A DNA stretch of 46,467 nt from Selenomonadaceae bacterium (GTDB taxonomy: Bacteria; Bacillota; Negativicutes; Selenomonadales; Selenomonadaceae): assembly GCA_017554235.1 (NCBI GenBank), contig JAFZIV010000029.1:1-46467 (forward strand). Direction: 5' to 3'. Positions within the stretch are counted from its first letter, which is position 1. Every line of letters begins with the position of its first letter. The position numbers and the translations under genes are program-made. Shown here piece by piece: positions 25,769 to 35,064 of this stretch. Below the pieces are notes generated by a model. That model was given only the letters and a program-made list of their open reading frames with translations. It was not told the origin of the DNA and ran no database searches.

Positions 25769-26857
25769 TTAACCTTTATTTTTGCGTTGGAACTTTTTCA
25801 TAAATTCGGCTAAAACTTCCGCGCCTTCAAGCGGCATTGCATTATAAATCGACGCACGCATACCGCCAACGAGCCTGTGACCTTTAACGCCGCTGATATT
25901 ATTTTCAAGAGCCTCTGCGATAAATTTTTTCTCAAGTTCATCATTCGGCAAACGGAAAGTTACGTTCATCAACGAGCGGCTATCCTTCTGCGCGTGTCCC
26001 TTGTAAAAACCGTCTGATTCGTCAATAATGTCATAAATAATTTGCGCCTTCTTAAGATTGCGTTGCGCCATAACCTTAAGCCCGCCGTTATTTTTAATCC
26101 ACTGCGCGACTTTACCTACAACGTAAATACTAAACGTCGGCGGCGTGTTGTACAGAGAATTTTTCTTATAAAAAGTATCGTAACGCAACATCGTGGGCAA
26201 AGTATCTAAACTTTTTTCAATCATAGATTTTTTTGCAACAACGATAACAACGCCTGCAGGACCGAGATTTTTTTGTACGCCCGCATAAATTAACGAAAAT
26301 TTTTTGAAGTCAAGCGGACGACTCAACATATCGGACGACATATCAGAAATTAACGGGACTTCGCCAACTTCAGGGACATAATGATATTCAGTGCCGTAAA
26401 TCGTATTGTTACAGCAGTAATGAAAATAAGCGGCGTTGCTGTCGATTTGAAGTTCATCTTGACGAGGGACGCGTGAAAAATTTTCTGATTCGGTCGACGC
26501 GGCAACTTTACCTACGCCCAAAATTTTTGCTTCCTTATAAGCATTGTTGGAAAAAATTCCGCTAAGTGCGTAGTTACCAAGTTTTTCCTTTGACGCAAAA
26601 TTCATCGGAATCATAGCAAATTGTAAAGACGCGCCGCCTTGTATAAATAAAACTTCGTAATCGTCGCCCAAATTCATCAGTTCAAGAATATCTGCCTTAG
26701 CTTGATTATGAATTTTATCGTAAGATTTAGCACGGTGACTAGTCTCAACAATCGACATACCTGTTTCATCAAAATCTAAAAATTCTGCCTGCACTTCCTT
26801 TAAAACGTCAAGCGGTAAAGTTGCAGGACCCGGATTAAAATTATAAACTCTTTTCAA
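25769..26857 (-). CDS. serC: phosphoserine aminotransferase
   Basis: 362 aa from the TTG at 26857, with GGAGGTG five bases upstream. The open frame extends 18 codons further but crosses the promoter. Starts KRVYNFNPGPATLP and shows the PLP lysine in YAGVQKNLGPAG at about residue 190 and GHRLVGGMRASIYNAM near the end, all SerC landmarks. It makes phosphoserine from phosphohydroxypyruvate and acts in pyridoxal phosphate synthesis. Normal length (about 360 aa). Confidence 0.96.
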   Translation of the reverse strand: MKRVYNFNPGPATLPLDVLKEVQAEFLDFDETGMSIVETSHRAKSYDKIHNQAKADILELMNLGDDYEVLFIQGGASLQFAMIPMNFASKEKLGNYALSGIFSNNAYKEAKILGVGKVAASTESENFSRVPRQDELQIDSNAAYFHYCCNNTIYGTEYHYVPEVGEVPLISDMSSDMLSRPLDFKKFSLIYAGVQKNLGPAGVVIVVAKKSMIEKSLDTLPTMLRYDTFYKKNSLYNTPPTFSIYVVGKVAQWIKNNGGLKVMAQRNLKKAQIIYDIIDESDGFYKGHAQKDSRSLMNVTFRLPNDELEKKFIAEALENNISGVKGHRLVGGMRASIYNAMPLEGAEVLAEFMKKFQRKNKG

Positions 26858-26882
26858 AGTTACACCTCCAATATTAGATATA

Positions 26883-26911
26883 ATTATATTTTCTTTAGGC
26901 TTACTTGTCAA
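26883..26911 (-). promoter_or_regulatory. consensus sigma-70 promoter for serC-cobS
   Basis: On the minus strand TTGACA and TATAAT are separated by exactly 17 bases, a perfect consensus, 26 bases before the serC TTG. Confidence 0.85.
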
Positions 26912-26948
26912 AATTTGTAACTCGTAAAAAATTTAATCGTGAAAAAAA

Positions 26949-26977
26949 TTGACGGATATAAAATTTTCCATTACAAT
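26949..26977 (+). promoter_or_regulatory. promoter for the D,D-carboxypeptidase gene
   Basis: TTGACG and TACAAT, 17 bases apart, end 35 bases before the chosen TTG start. Together with the serC promoter it makes a divergent pair. It also shows that a longer reading frame beginning at 26949 is not the real start. Confidence 0.75.
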
Positions 26978-27011
26978 TCTTTTTGAAAAAATTTTGGAAG
27001 GAGTTTTTATT

Positions 27012-28220
27012 TTGGTAAAAAAATTTTCTCTATCAATTTTCGCCGTAGTCTTTTTTATAACTTCGCTTGTAAGTGCCGCACCTTCTCCGTCAATTCAAGT
27101 TACGGCAGATTCGGCAATATTGGTTGAGGCGTCGACTGGCAGAGTTATTTACGAAAAAAATGCTGACGTAGTAAGACCGCCTGCCAGCCTTACAAAAATG
27201 ATGACTTGTATTATAGGATTGGAAAAATTTTCGCCGTTCTCTGATGTTGTAGCTTCTCAAAATGCGGCGTCTACGGATTTTTCAACTTTAGCACTTAACA
27301 GCGGCGATATAGTAAATTCTTATGAACTTTTAACAGGTATGATGCTTGTATCTGATAACGGCGGCGCGGTTGCCGTTGCTGAAAATATTGCCGGTAGTGT
27401 TCAAAACTTCGCGCAGATGATGAACGATAAGGCTCGCGAAATTGGTTGCGAATACACAAATTTTGCTAACCCTCACGGTCTGCCGAATCCTAACCACGTT
27501 TCAACTGCGCGGGATATGTCGAAAATCGCAATGTACTGCATGAAAAATTTAAATTTCCGTCAAATTGTTTCGACGCAGAAAATGACTATGAATTGGAAGA
27601 ATCCTGCAGGACGTACTATCCTTTGCGAAAATACAAATGAACTCCTTTACAAAGATGACAGGTCGCGAATCAATGTGCCGTACAATCCCGCAGAAATTAC
27701 AGGAATCAAGACGGGCTATACTGACGCGGCTGGTCCTTGTCTGGCGGCAGGCGCAAAACGTAACGATGTTGAATTAATTGCAGTCGTTTTGCATTGTGAA
27801 ACTCATGATTCAAGATTTGATGACGCCGCTAAACTTCTTAACTACGGACTTGAAAACGTCCGAATGATGCGTCAAACCGTAAAAGATCACGTTGAAAATA
27901 TTAACTTTGCAAACAATGGCAAAAAGGCTACCCTTCGCGTTGGTGCAAATGAAGAAATTGTTTTTGCAATGCTTTCAAGTGAAAATATAGAAAATTTTTC
28001 TATCGAGTATGAAGTGCCGAAAACTTTTGACGAAAATATTGAGCGTGGACAAGTTGTCGGACAAGCCGTTTTGAAATATGCCGGTGAAAAAATTGCAAGT
28101 GTACCCTTATTTGCTCGTGAACGTGTCACTAAAGAAATTAGTATCACCAACAAAATTACCGGCTGGACTATGCCTTTTTTCTCAACGCTTAAAAACTTTT
28201 GGATGGAATATTTTGGTTGA
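27012..28220 (+). CDS. D-alanyl-D-alanine carboxypeptidase (penicillin-binding protein 5/6, DacF-like)
   Basis: 402 aa from the TTG at 27012, with AAGGAG upstream. A signal peptide (KKFSLSIFAVVFFITSLVSA, cleavage near residue 22) precedes a serine peptidase S11 domain. The domain has SxxK in PASLTKMMT at about 63, SDN in LVSDNGGAV at about 118 and KTG in GIKTGYTDAAG at about 237. A C-terminal PBP5-like beta domain and a hydrophobic or amphipathic end follow. It trims the terminal D-Ala of peptidoglycan stem peptides in the periplasm. Confidence 0.94.
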   Translation: MVKKFSLSIFAVVFFITSLVSAAPSPSIQVTADSAILVEASTGRVIYEKNADVVRPPASLTKMMTCIIGLEKFSPFSDVVASQNAASTDFSTLALNSGDIVNSYELLTGMMLVSDNGGAVAVAENIAGSVQNFAQMMNDKAREIGCEYTNFANPHGLPNPNHVSTARDMSKIAMYCMKNLNFRQIVSTQKMTMNWKNPAGRTILCENTNELLYKDDRSRINVPYNPAEITGIKTGYTDAAGPCLAAGAKRNDVELIAVVLHCETHDSRFDDAAKLLNYGLENVRMMRQTVKDHVENINFANNGKKATLRVGANEEIVFAMLSSENIENFSIEYEVPKTFDENIERGQVVGQAVLKYAGEKIASVPLFARERVTKEISITNKITGWTMPFFSTLKNFWMEYFG

Positions 28221-28252
28221 GACAATGTATCCTCAAAATTTTATAGAATTTC

Positions 28253-28957
28253 TTAATTTGTCAGCTGAATAAAAATTTCTTCAAGCGATTTACCGTTACA
28301 AAGATTTTTCGTAGTGTCAAGTGCAACTAATTTTCCGACGTTCATAATTGCCACGCGATCGCATAAAAATTCAGCTTCCTCAATGTAATGCGTAGTCAAA
28401 ATTATTGTAATTCCTTGCGACTTAAGATTTTGAATCAGTTCCCAAATTTTTCTTCTGACTTGCGGGTCTAATGCTACGGTCGGTTCATCTAAAAATAAAA
28501 TTTTCGGCTCGTGAATCAGCGCACGAATTATCAATAATCGCCGCTTCATTCCGCCAGATAAACTTTTTACGAAAGAATTTTTAACTTTTTCCAATTCAAC
28601 GAAGTTTAAAAGCTCGTCGATTTTTTTTTGACGCAAATTTTTAGGTAAATGGTAAAGCCGCGCATGAAGTTCTAAATTTTCATAAACCGTTAAATCTTGG
28701 TCGAAATTTAAATGTTGAGGTACGATACCGATTAAATTTTTTATCGCAATTTCATTACCCTGCGGCAATTTATCTTCAAAAAAAATATGCCCTGCAGTCG
28801 GATTTAACTGCAGAGTCAACATTTTTATCGTAGTAGTTTTACCCGCGCCGTTTTTGCCCAATAATCCAAAAATTTCTCCGCGCAGAATCTCAAAACTTAA
28901 ATCATTTACTGCGATTATCTCTCCGAATTTTTTTGTAACATTTTTAAGTTTTATCAT
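28253..28957 (-). CDS. ABC transporter ATP-binding protein, orphan
   Basis: 234 aa from the ATG at 28957 (TAGGA upstream). Walker A GKNGAGKT lies at about residues 38-45, signature LSGGMKRRL at about 133 and Walker B ILFLDEP at about 152, followed by the switch His in LTTHYIEEAE. It resembles the ATPases of ABC-2 exporters of the daunorubicin/NodI type. No permease gene lies in either direction: the next gene is convergent (dac) and the upstream one is the GGDEF gene eight bases away. It may therefore be cotranscribed with c-di-GMP genes, and its partner is unknown. Confidence 0.9.
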   Translation of the reverse strand: MIKLKNVTKKFGEIIAVNDLSFEILRGEIFGLLGKNGAGKTTTIKMLTLQLNPTAGHIFFEDKLPQGNEIAIKNLIGIVPQHLNFDQDLTVYENLELHARLYHLPKNLRQKKIDELLNFVELEKVKNSFVKSLSGGMKRRLLIIRALIHEPKILFLDEPTVALDPQVRRKIWELIQNLKSQGITIILTTHYIEEAEFLCDRVAIMNVGKLVALDTTKNLCNGKSLEEIFIQLTN

Positions 28958-28965
28958 AAAATTTC

Positions 28966-30831
28966 CTAACTTTTTATCAAATCCCAAAGTTTTTCTTTTT
29001 CTACGAAGTCAATGATAAACACGTAAAAAATATCGCCGTCCAACCTTGAATGAACTAATCTGCCAAAATCTTCAATAGTTTTAATGTTACCTTTCGCCGT
29101 CTTTATTCGATAGCGAACGTAATCATAACCTGCAGAAACTTCAATTTGCTCATAAATAGTTTTCTGAACTTTTTCCCAATCGTCGGGATGAACGCAACCT
29201 TGAAAACTATTTCCGGTAAATTTTCTAAATTGCTCTAAAGATTCGCACTCATAAATTTTCACAAGTCGCTTATTGGCATACAAAATTTCAAAGTTTTCAT
29301 TATCGTAGTAAAGTAAAAATCCGCCGGGCATTCCTTCAGAAATTTGCGACAAACTTACGCCGAGTTGTGCGCGATTATCATAAATCATTTGAGGCGAAAA
29401 TTTTTTATAACCATTTCTGCCTGCCATTTTCACTTCATACAAAGCCATATCGGCATTTTGATAAAGCTCACCGTAATTTTTGCCCTGATTCGGAAAAAGT
29501 GAATATCCTATCGACATCGTATAATTTACTTGCTGATTTTTATATTCTATCGATTTTGGCATAAGACTGAAATTTTTTAAACGTGTTTCGACTTCATCAA
29601 CAGTATTATCTGACAAAATTACAAGAAATTCATCTCCGCCTAAACGTGCAATAATTCCATTTTCACTGAAATTTTTTGTCATTCTTTCTGCCGCGTCTTT
29701 AATAATTTTATCGCCGCAATCGTGTCCGAATCTGTCATTAATTTGCTTAAAATTATCCAAATCGAGAATTATAAACGCAAATTTATTTTCTTCAGCTAAA
29801 AATTTATCCATCATATTTACAGCCGTTCTGCGATTATAAAGCCCCGTCAAATTATCGCGTTCAATCAAAGAAATTATTTCATCATTTGTTCGGCGATAAG
29901 CATCAATATCAAAAATCAAGAAAAATGCAAGCACTTCGTTTAATTCCGAAGACTCTTTAATTTGATATGCGGCGTGTAACCAACGCGGATTAGAATTTGT
30001 ATCAGAACGTCTTAAAAATTCAGTTTGTGCAAAAATTTTTCCATGCTCGTATTCTTGCCGCAATCTTTCTATGCTAAAAAAATGTTGAATTTCTTTTTGC
30101 GATTCATCAACGACCGTATTTGAAATAACATCGCTTATAATTTCGCTGTAACTCATTGACATATAATCTAAATTAGTACTGAGATTTCCTTGTTTACCGA
30201 GATTCATATATAAAATTTTGTCTGAAGTCAGGCTAACTTCAAAATAAAATGAGTTATTCAAAAATTTTTCAAAGGAACCGTAGCCGAGAATTGAAGTAAA
30301 AGAACGACTTGCGAGCAACAAAAAATTCGGATTTCCGGGCATATCGTAATATTCCGTACCGTTATTATCAATTTCCGGCAAACGTTTTGTTCTTTCAGCA
30401 TGAACTTTTCTTGTACAGCAGAGATAATATTTTTCTCCGTTAAAAATAAGCGGAATAATACCGTACATTTTCCAAGAAAAATTTTGATGCTTATTTTTTG
30501 TTCTAAAATAATCTATTATGGAATTTCCGCCATTTTCCTGAATTCTTTTTTCGAGCGTTTCAAAATCAAAAAATTTTTTAAATTTAGTTCTGTCCTCAAC
30601 GTGGATATTTTTTTCTATAAAAATTTTTATAGATTGCTTAAAAGAACCTTTTGAGAAAGGATCAAAAGGATTTACGGAATTTGAGTAAATATTTTTAAAT
30701 TCTGTTCCGTCGGCTTTTACCAAATCGACTCGATTATAAAGAGTATATAAAGATTTCAGAGAAACATCTGTAAGTGTATCTTTCATAATAGGGGAAAAAT
30801 CTCCCGAAATGTGATGAACAATTTCACTCAA
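28966..30831 (-). CDS. diguanylate cyclase with N-terminal sensory region and C-terminal PAS domain
   Basis: 621 aa, soluble by eye. About 320 N-terminal residues form PAS/sensor-like folds. A GGDEF domain (DNLTGLYNRRTAVNMMD at about residues 330-345; active site RLGGDEFLVIL at about 396-406) follows. A C-terminal PAS-like domain (GGFLLYYDNENFEILYANKRLVKIYE ... HPDDWEKV) ends the protein. It should make c-di-GMP. The RxxD inhibitory site usually five residues before GGDEF is absent, so feedback inhibition is not expected. A sensory domain after the GGDEF domain is less common. It starts four bases after the EAL gene and forms one operon with it. Confidence 0.9.
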   Translation of the reverse strand: MSEIVHHISGDFSPIMKDTLTDVSLKSLYTLYNRVDLVKADGTEFKNIYSNSVNPFDPFSKGSFKQSIKIFIEKNIHVEDRTKFKKFFDFETLEKRIQENGGNSIIDYFRTKNKHQNFSWKMYGIIPLIFNGEKYYLCCTRKVHAERTKRLPEIDNNGTEYYDMPGNPNFLLLASRSFTSILGYGSFEKFLNNSFYFEVSLTSDKILYMNLGKQGNLSTNLDYMSMSYSEIISDVISNTVVDESQKEIQHFFSIERLRQEYEHGKIFAQTEFLRRSDTNSNPRWLHAAYQIKESSELNEVLAFFLIFDIDAYRRTNDEIISLIERDNLTGLYNRRTAVNMMDKFLAEENKFAFIILDLDNFKQINDRFGHDCGDKIIKDAAERMTKNFSENGIIARLGGDEFLVILSDNTVDEVETRLKNFSLMPKSIEYKNQQVNYTMSIGYSLFPNQGKNYGELYQNADMALYEVKMAGRNGYKKFSPQMIYDNRAQLGVSLSQISEGMPGGFLLYYDNENFEILYANKRLVKIYECESLEQFRKFTGNSFQGCVHPDDWEKVQKTIYEQIEVSAGYDYVRYRIKTAKGNIKTIEDFGRLVHSRLDGDIFYVFIIDFVEKEKLWDLIKS

Positions 30832-30834
30832 TTT

Positions 30835-33777
30835 TTAACTAACTCCAGACATAGCTTCGGCGACTTCAGCATTTCTTTTTTCAAAGAAGGCTATAAAATC
30901 GTCAACAGGCATAGGTTTTGCATTTAAGTAACCTTGACCGTAGCGGCATCCCAGACTCAGTAATAAATTTTCTTCTTCAACAGTTTCAATTCCTTCACAA
31001 ATTACGTTCATTCCGAGTGATTGACCAAGTTCAATAACTTTACCGAGTATTTTTTTCATTTTGGGCGAACTGTCCGCACCGGTCAAAACAGATCTGTCAA
31101 TTTTCATTATGTCCATAGGCAAAGAGCTTAACAAACTGAATGACGAATAGCCCGCGCCGAAGTCGTCAACTGAAATTGAAAATCCCAAATCTTTCAGACC
31201 ATTGATAATTCTTTCCGCATTTTGCCGCGCAGATTTTTGGTCGAAATCTCCGAACATTGTTTCCGTTATTTCAAGTTCAATTAAATTTGGCGGTAACTGG
31301 TACTTAACGACAATGTCACGCATTTTTTCAAGATAACCTTTTTCTGTCATATGCAAGCGCGATTGGTTTACAGAAATTGGGACGACCTTTTGACCGTTCG
31401 CAAGCCGCAACATTTGCATTTGGCAAGTTTTTTCCAAAATGTAATAGTCAACTTGAATTATAAAGCCATTTTGCTCAAACAGCGGAATAAATTTGCCGGG
31501 CGGCATAAATCCCATTGTCGGACTAATCCAACGCACTAAGGCTTCCGCGCCGATAATTTCACGAGTTTTAATATCATATTTCGGCTGATACCACGCTTTG
31601 AACTCGTCATTGTTCAGCGCGTCAATCATCTGATTTTCAAGCTCGTGTTCCGTCTTTAAAATCTCGTCCATTTTTTCATCAAAGAATTTTACGTCGTTGT
31701 TTGAAATTTGTCTGCAAGCGTTGATTGAACGGCTGATTGATTGACGAACAGTCAAATTTTCATCATATTCACTAAGTCCGGCTTTCATATGAATAACAAT
31801 TTTTGCTCCTGCGTCGGCTGTGTCCATGTAGCTGTATTTTTCGATAAACTTTGCCGCCCAAGCAGAAATTTCCTCATTGCTTTTAGCCTTACAAAAGCAA
31901 ATCAAATGTCCCATATCGATTCCTGCCGCAGTAAGTATTTCTTTATCAGAATCTCGCAAGCCTTCCGCAAGTTTATGAAATTGTTTATTAACAATGTTAT
32001 AGCCGACGTTTTCAGTAATAATTGCGTCGCTTACCATTGCAAAGACAGCAAAAAAAAGTTTTTCGCCTGAATTTTCATCTTTGAAATTTTTTAAAGCCTC
32101 CGGAAATTTCATTTCAAACCATGCAACGTTCGGCAAATTGTATCGTGAATCTGTGTAAGCTATATGCTGAACAAGTGCAAAATTTTCTTTGTTCATTTTT
32201 CTCTTGTAAATAAAAATTCCAATCGACAAAATTAAAATTCCTAACAACAAAATTATTGCGAAGATATTGTCATAGATTAATTTTTTAAGGCTGAAATGCG
32301 GTACAAGTTGCTGATGCTTAGTAAGCATACCGCGAACCCAACTTACATCAATGTGATTAACTTCCTTGTTGAGAATATGCCAAAGACGTAAATCACCGTT
32401 GGAGAGTGAACCGAGACTGATTAATTCGCTGTAAGCGGCAACGGCACCAATTTCTAAATCATAAACTCCTGCCGAATCCATTATTGCATGAACCGAATCA
32501 CGATAAATGTAGGAAACGTCTGCGCGACCGTCATTAACGGCTTGTAAGGTTTCCTCAAGGGTAGGAAGATAGATGATATTTTCTTTTGGAAAATTTTGTT
32601 CTATAAAATCCGTCGTGTACAACAGACCTTTACAGCAAGCAACGGTTTCTTTTCCGGAAGAATCGGGCGTATAATTTTGACGGGTAATGGGGACATAATC
32701 CCTTTTAAAATAGCTTTGAGTAGGGCTGATATTATATTTTTCCGCCCAGCTGAAATCGCAAACCGCATCAGCTACGAAATCAATTTCGCCTTTTACCATT
32801 AACTCTCTTGTTTCGTCAAACGAATGAGTTTCTACAATTTCAATTTCCATATTTAAATCTTTGGAAATTCTGTTAATAATGTCGGGAATAACGCCGACCA
32901 AATTTCCTTTGCTGTCATGGTAAGCGTAGGGATGTTCATATAAGAAAATTGCTGTACGAAGTTTTTTCTTTTCCGCCAAAAACTCTCTTTCGTTATGGCT
33001 TAAGAGTAACGGAAAACCTTCTTTAAGAAAATATTTTCTTTTCAAAACGTCACGAATATCGGACTGATCCATTAAAAGTCTGTCCATCGCCAAATTCAAT
33101 CGATTTAAAAGATCTGTTCTGTCAGCACGAACCGAAAGGCGATAATTTTGCCTGTCAAAGACTGCATAAGTAGGTTTTGATTTATTATAAAAAAGCATCG
33201 CGTCAACATATCCGTCAACCGCGCCGCTTGCATAAGCGTTTAAAATTTCTTGGTAAGTTTTGTAATTTACTAAGTTGTATTTAAAACCTTCTTCGCGAGC
33301 AACTTCATCAAGTCCGGGCGTGTCATAATTTGTTCGGACGCGAGCCAAATTTATTTGCGGCTTAATTTGATCAGGACGAATAACCAATTCCATAGGGAAA
33401 CGTCCTACAACGTGATCTGTGGATTTTGCATTGACAAGCCATTTGTGATCGCCCGGCACATTCGGAATAATATCAATTTCGCCGGTGTTCAGTTTATCCA
33501 AAAGGTCTGTCCAATCGTTGAAAACTATGTACTCAAATTTACAGGGGACATAATTTTTAAGAAATTCCATGTACTCGTAGCCGTAGCCTACGGTATGTCC
33601 CGGTCTGTCTTCCGCCATAAAACTTGTATTGACGACATAACCGACTTTCAAAACTCCGTAATCTCTGTTCACGGCTCCGGCAGCTTCAACAAAATTTTTC
33701 CCACAAAAAATATTAGCTAAATTTACTGTAGCGATAATAAATGCTGTTACTAAAAAGAATTTGCTTCTCCCTACCAT
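30835..33777 (-). CDS. periplasmic-binding sensor with degenerate GGDEF and active-type EAL domain
   Basis: 980 aa. A signal/membrane segment at residues 7-25 precedes two tandem SBP_bac_3-like solute-binding domains (about 40-260 and 270-500). A membrane helix (AIILLLGILILSIGIFIY) lies at about 510-530. The GGDEF domain has its active site replaced (GIDMGHLICF), and an EAL domain follows from about 720. The EAL domain keeps EALVRW at about 746, the NQSR metal-site Asn, ELEITET, SVDDFGAGYSSF, MKIDRS and CEGIETVEE, so c-di-GMP hydrolysis is expected, possibly tuned by the degenerate domain. It probably senses a small periplasmic ligand and opposes the adjacent cyclase. Confidence 0.92.
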   Translation of the reverse strand: MVGRSKFFLVTAFIIATVNLANIFCGKNFVEAAGAVNRDYGVLKVGYVVNTSFMAEDRPGHTVGYGYEYMEFLKNYVPCKFEYIVFNDWTDLLDKLNTGEIDIIPNVPGDHKWLVNAKSTDHVVGRFPMELVIRPDQIKPQINLARVRTNYDTPGLDEVAREEGFKYNLVNYKTYQEILNAYASGAVDGYVDAMLFYNKSKPTYAVFDRQNYRLSVRADRTDLLNRLNLAMDRLLMDQSDIRDVLKRKYFLKEGFPLLLSHNEREFLAEKKKLRTAIFLYEHPYAYHDSKGNLVGVIPDIINRISKDLNMEIEIVETHSFDETRELMVKGEIDFVADAVCDFSWAEKYNISPTQSYFKRDYVPITRQNYTPDSSGKETVACCKGLLYTTDFIEQNFPKENIIYLPTLEETLQAVNDGRADVSYIYRDSVHAIMDSAGVYDLEIGAVAAYSELISLGSLSNGDLRLWHILNKEVNHIDVSWVRGMLTKHQQLVPHFSLKKLIYDNIFAIILLLGILILSIGIFIYKRKMNKENFALVQHIAYTDSRYNLPNVAWFEMKFPEALKNFKDENSGEKLFFAVFAMVSDAIITENVGYNIVNKQFHKLAEGLRDSDKEILTAAGIDMGHLICFCKAKSNEEISAWAAKFIEKYSYMDTADAGAKIVIHMKAGLSEYDENLTVRQSISRSINACRQISNNDVKFFDEKMDEILKTEHELENQMIDALNNDEFKAWYQPKYDIKTREIIGAEALVRWISPTMGFMPPGKFIPLFEQNGFIIQVDYYILEKTCQMQMLRLANGQKVVPISVNQSRLHMTEKGYLEKMRDIVVKYQLPPNLIELEITETMFGDFDQKSARQNAERIINGLKDLGFSISVDDFGAGYSSFSLLSSLPMDIMKIDRSVLTGADSSPKMKKILGKVIELGQSLGMNVICEGIETVEEENLLLSLGCRYGQGYLNAKPMPVDDFIAFFEKRNAEVAEAMSGVS

Positions 33778-33897
33778 AATTTTCTCTCCATGAAAAAATT
33801 TTTTACCACATCATAACAGAATAATCTGCAAAAAGATATATCAATGAAATTTGTTTCGCCTCCATACAAATTTTTTTACAATGCTAAAAATTAATTT

Positions 33898-33926
33898 AGT
33901 ATAGAAAGATTTAAAAAAAAAGTCAA
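33898..33926 (-). promoter_or_regulatory. promoter of the c-di-GMP operon
   Basis: On the minus strand TTGACT and TATACT are separated by 17 bases. It lies about 120 bases before the EAL gene and just downstream of the duplicated 19-bp site. Confidence 0.75.
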
Positions 33927-33930
33927 GTTG

Positions 33931-33974
33931 AACTTTCTACATCTGGTATCCTACAAACTTTCTACATCTGGTAT
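33931..33974. repeat. two identical 19-bp direct repeats upstream of the c-di-GMP promoter
   Basis: ATACCAGATGTAGAAAGTT (minus strand) occurs at 33956-33974 and 33931-33949, 25 bases centre to centre. The inner copy ends four bases from the -35 of the minus-strand promoter. Identity and placement fit a tandem activator site. It could also serve the divergent gene at 34066. I do not recognise the regulator. Confidence 0.6.
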
Positions 33975-34065
33975 TCAATACAACAAATGCTTGAATTTAA
34001 AATTAGTAGACAAAAAGAAATTTTTATGTTAATTTATACTTGAAAAAATTTAGCAGGAGACGCTT

Positions 34066-35052
34066 ATGAACGTCGTAATAGAACTTCCTATGGAAGAGAT
34101 GAGGACTTTTTTCTACGAGATAACAGAAAATCCCGAATGGCTTTACCTTTTCGCACCGTATAGCATAGGAGATTTTCTGATTGCCGGAGGTCTTTCCTAC
34201 GCCGTGCAAGCCAAAAAAAATAAAAGTGCTACCGTCTTAATCGCGCAGGATAGAATGAAAAATCTTGATGTCAGCTACGAAAATGTTATCGGTACAATTT
34301 ACGTTCCTGTTGATTTGATTAAAGCAGCGAACGCTTTCATACACGAAACCGAAATTTACGAGCGTGATAATTTCATCTATGGAAATTTCCATGCGGGAGA
34401 TAATCACGCCTACGACGATACTTTAACCGCCGTTGACAGATTTAAAAAATACGTCTTTGATTTGCCGATTGACACGCCGATTGTCTACCCTACAATCAAG
34501 GCTCTGGATTATGAAAGTATTTCTAATCTGCGCGGAAAATATATTTTAAATAAAAAGCGAACCATTATTCTTTTGCCGCAAGCTAAAACTTTTAAAAATC
34601 TTGACGAAAATTTTTGGATAAAAATGGCAAAAATTCTGGACGAAAAAAATTATATTGTCTATACCAACGTTGCTGATGACGAAAAGCCTGTAGAAGGAAC
34701 TTGGCCGATTACTACAAATTTTTCAGAGTTGTATTATATTACTGATAAGGTAAAATGTTTTATAGGTATGCGTAGTGGAATTTTTGATTTTCTTGCAATG
34801 ACGGACGCAAAAATTTTTAACATAATTGATTTTCCCAGATGGGATTGGGACATTAAATTTAACTATCCGAATTGCGATGCGCAGACTTTTTATGACGCCG
34901 TGCAATATCGAGAGCCGCTTGAAAATAAATTAAAGTCGCAGGGATTGCCGCCAAAAATTGAACTGAATCACGAACACATTGCTATGAAAGATATTTATTT
35001 TTCTTACGAAGATATTTTAGGCGCAATTATTAACGCCATAGAAAAAATTTAG
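34066..35052 (+). CDS. GT-B/GT9-like putative glycosyltransferase, paralog 1
   Basis: 328 aa, with AGGAG before the ATG. It has an N-terminal APYSIGDFLIAGGLSYAVQ segment resembling the GD loop of heptosyltransferase-type GT-B enzymes. The C-terminal half reads RTIILLPQAKTFKNL at about residue 168, a Rossmann-like strand NYIVYTNV, then [25 protein letters not shown] at about 228-252, similar to the nucleotide-sugar-binding half. The next gene is a clear paralog with the same landmarks. Glycosyl transfer in surface polysaccharide synthesis is inferred from fold and the neighbouring gmd and DUF4254 genes. Acceptor and donor are unknown. Confidence 0.7.
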   Translation: MNVVIELPMEEMRTFFYEITENPEWLYLFAPYSIGDFLIAGGLSYAVQAKKNKSATVLIAQDRMKNLDVSYENVIGTIYVPVDLIKAANAFIHETEIYERDNFIYGNFHAGDNHAYDDTLTAVDRFKKYVFDLPIDTPIVYPTIKALDYESISNLRGKYILNKKRTIILLPQAKTFKNLDENFWIKMAKILDEKNYIVYTNVADDEKPVEGTWPITTNFSELYYITDKVKCFIGMRSGIFDFLAMTDAKIFNIIDFPRWDWDIKFNYPNCDAQTFYDAVQYREPLENKLKSQGLPPKIELNHEHIAMKDIYFSYEDILGAIINAIEKI

Positions 35053-35064
35053 AGGAGTGAAATT

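Noticed and set aside
26949-27011. Longer N-terminus for the D,D-carboxypeptidase
   Set aside because: That stretch contains the -35 and -10 of its own promoter, and starting there would put a non-signal extension before a clear signal peptide.
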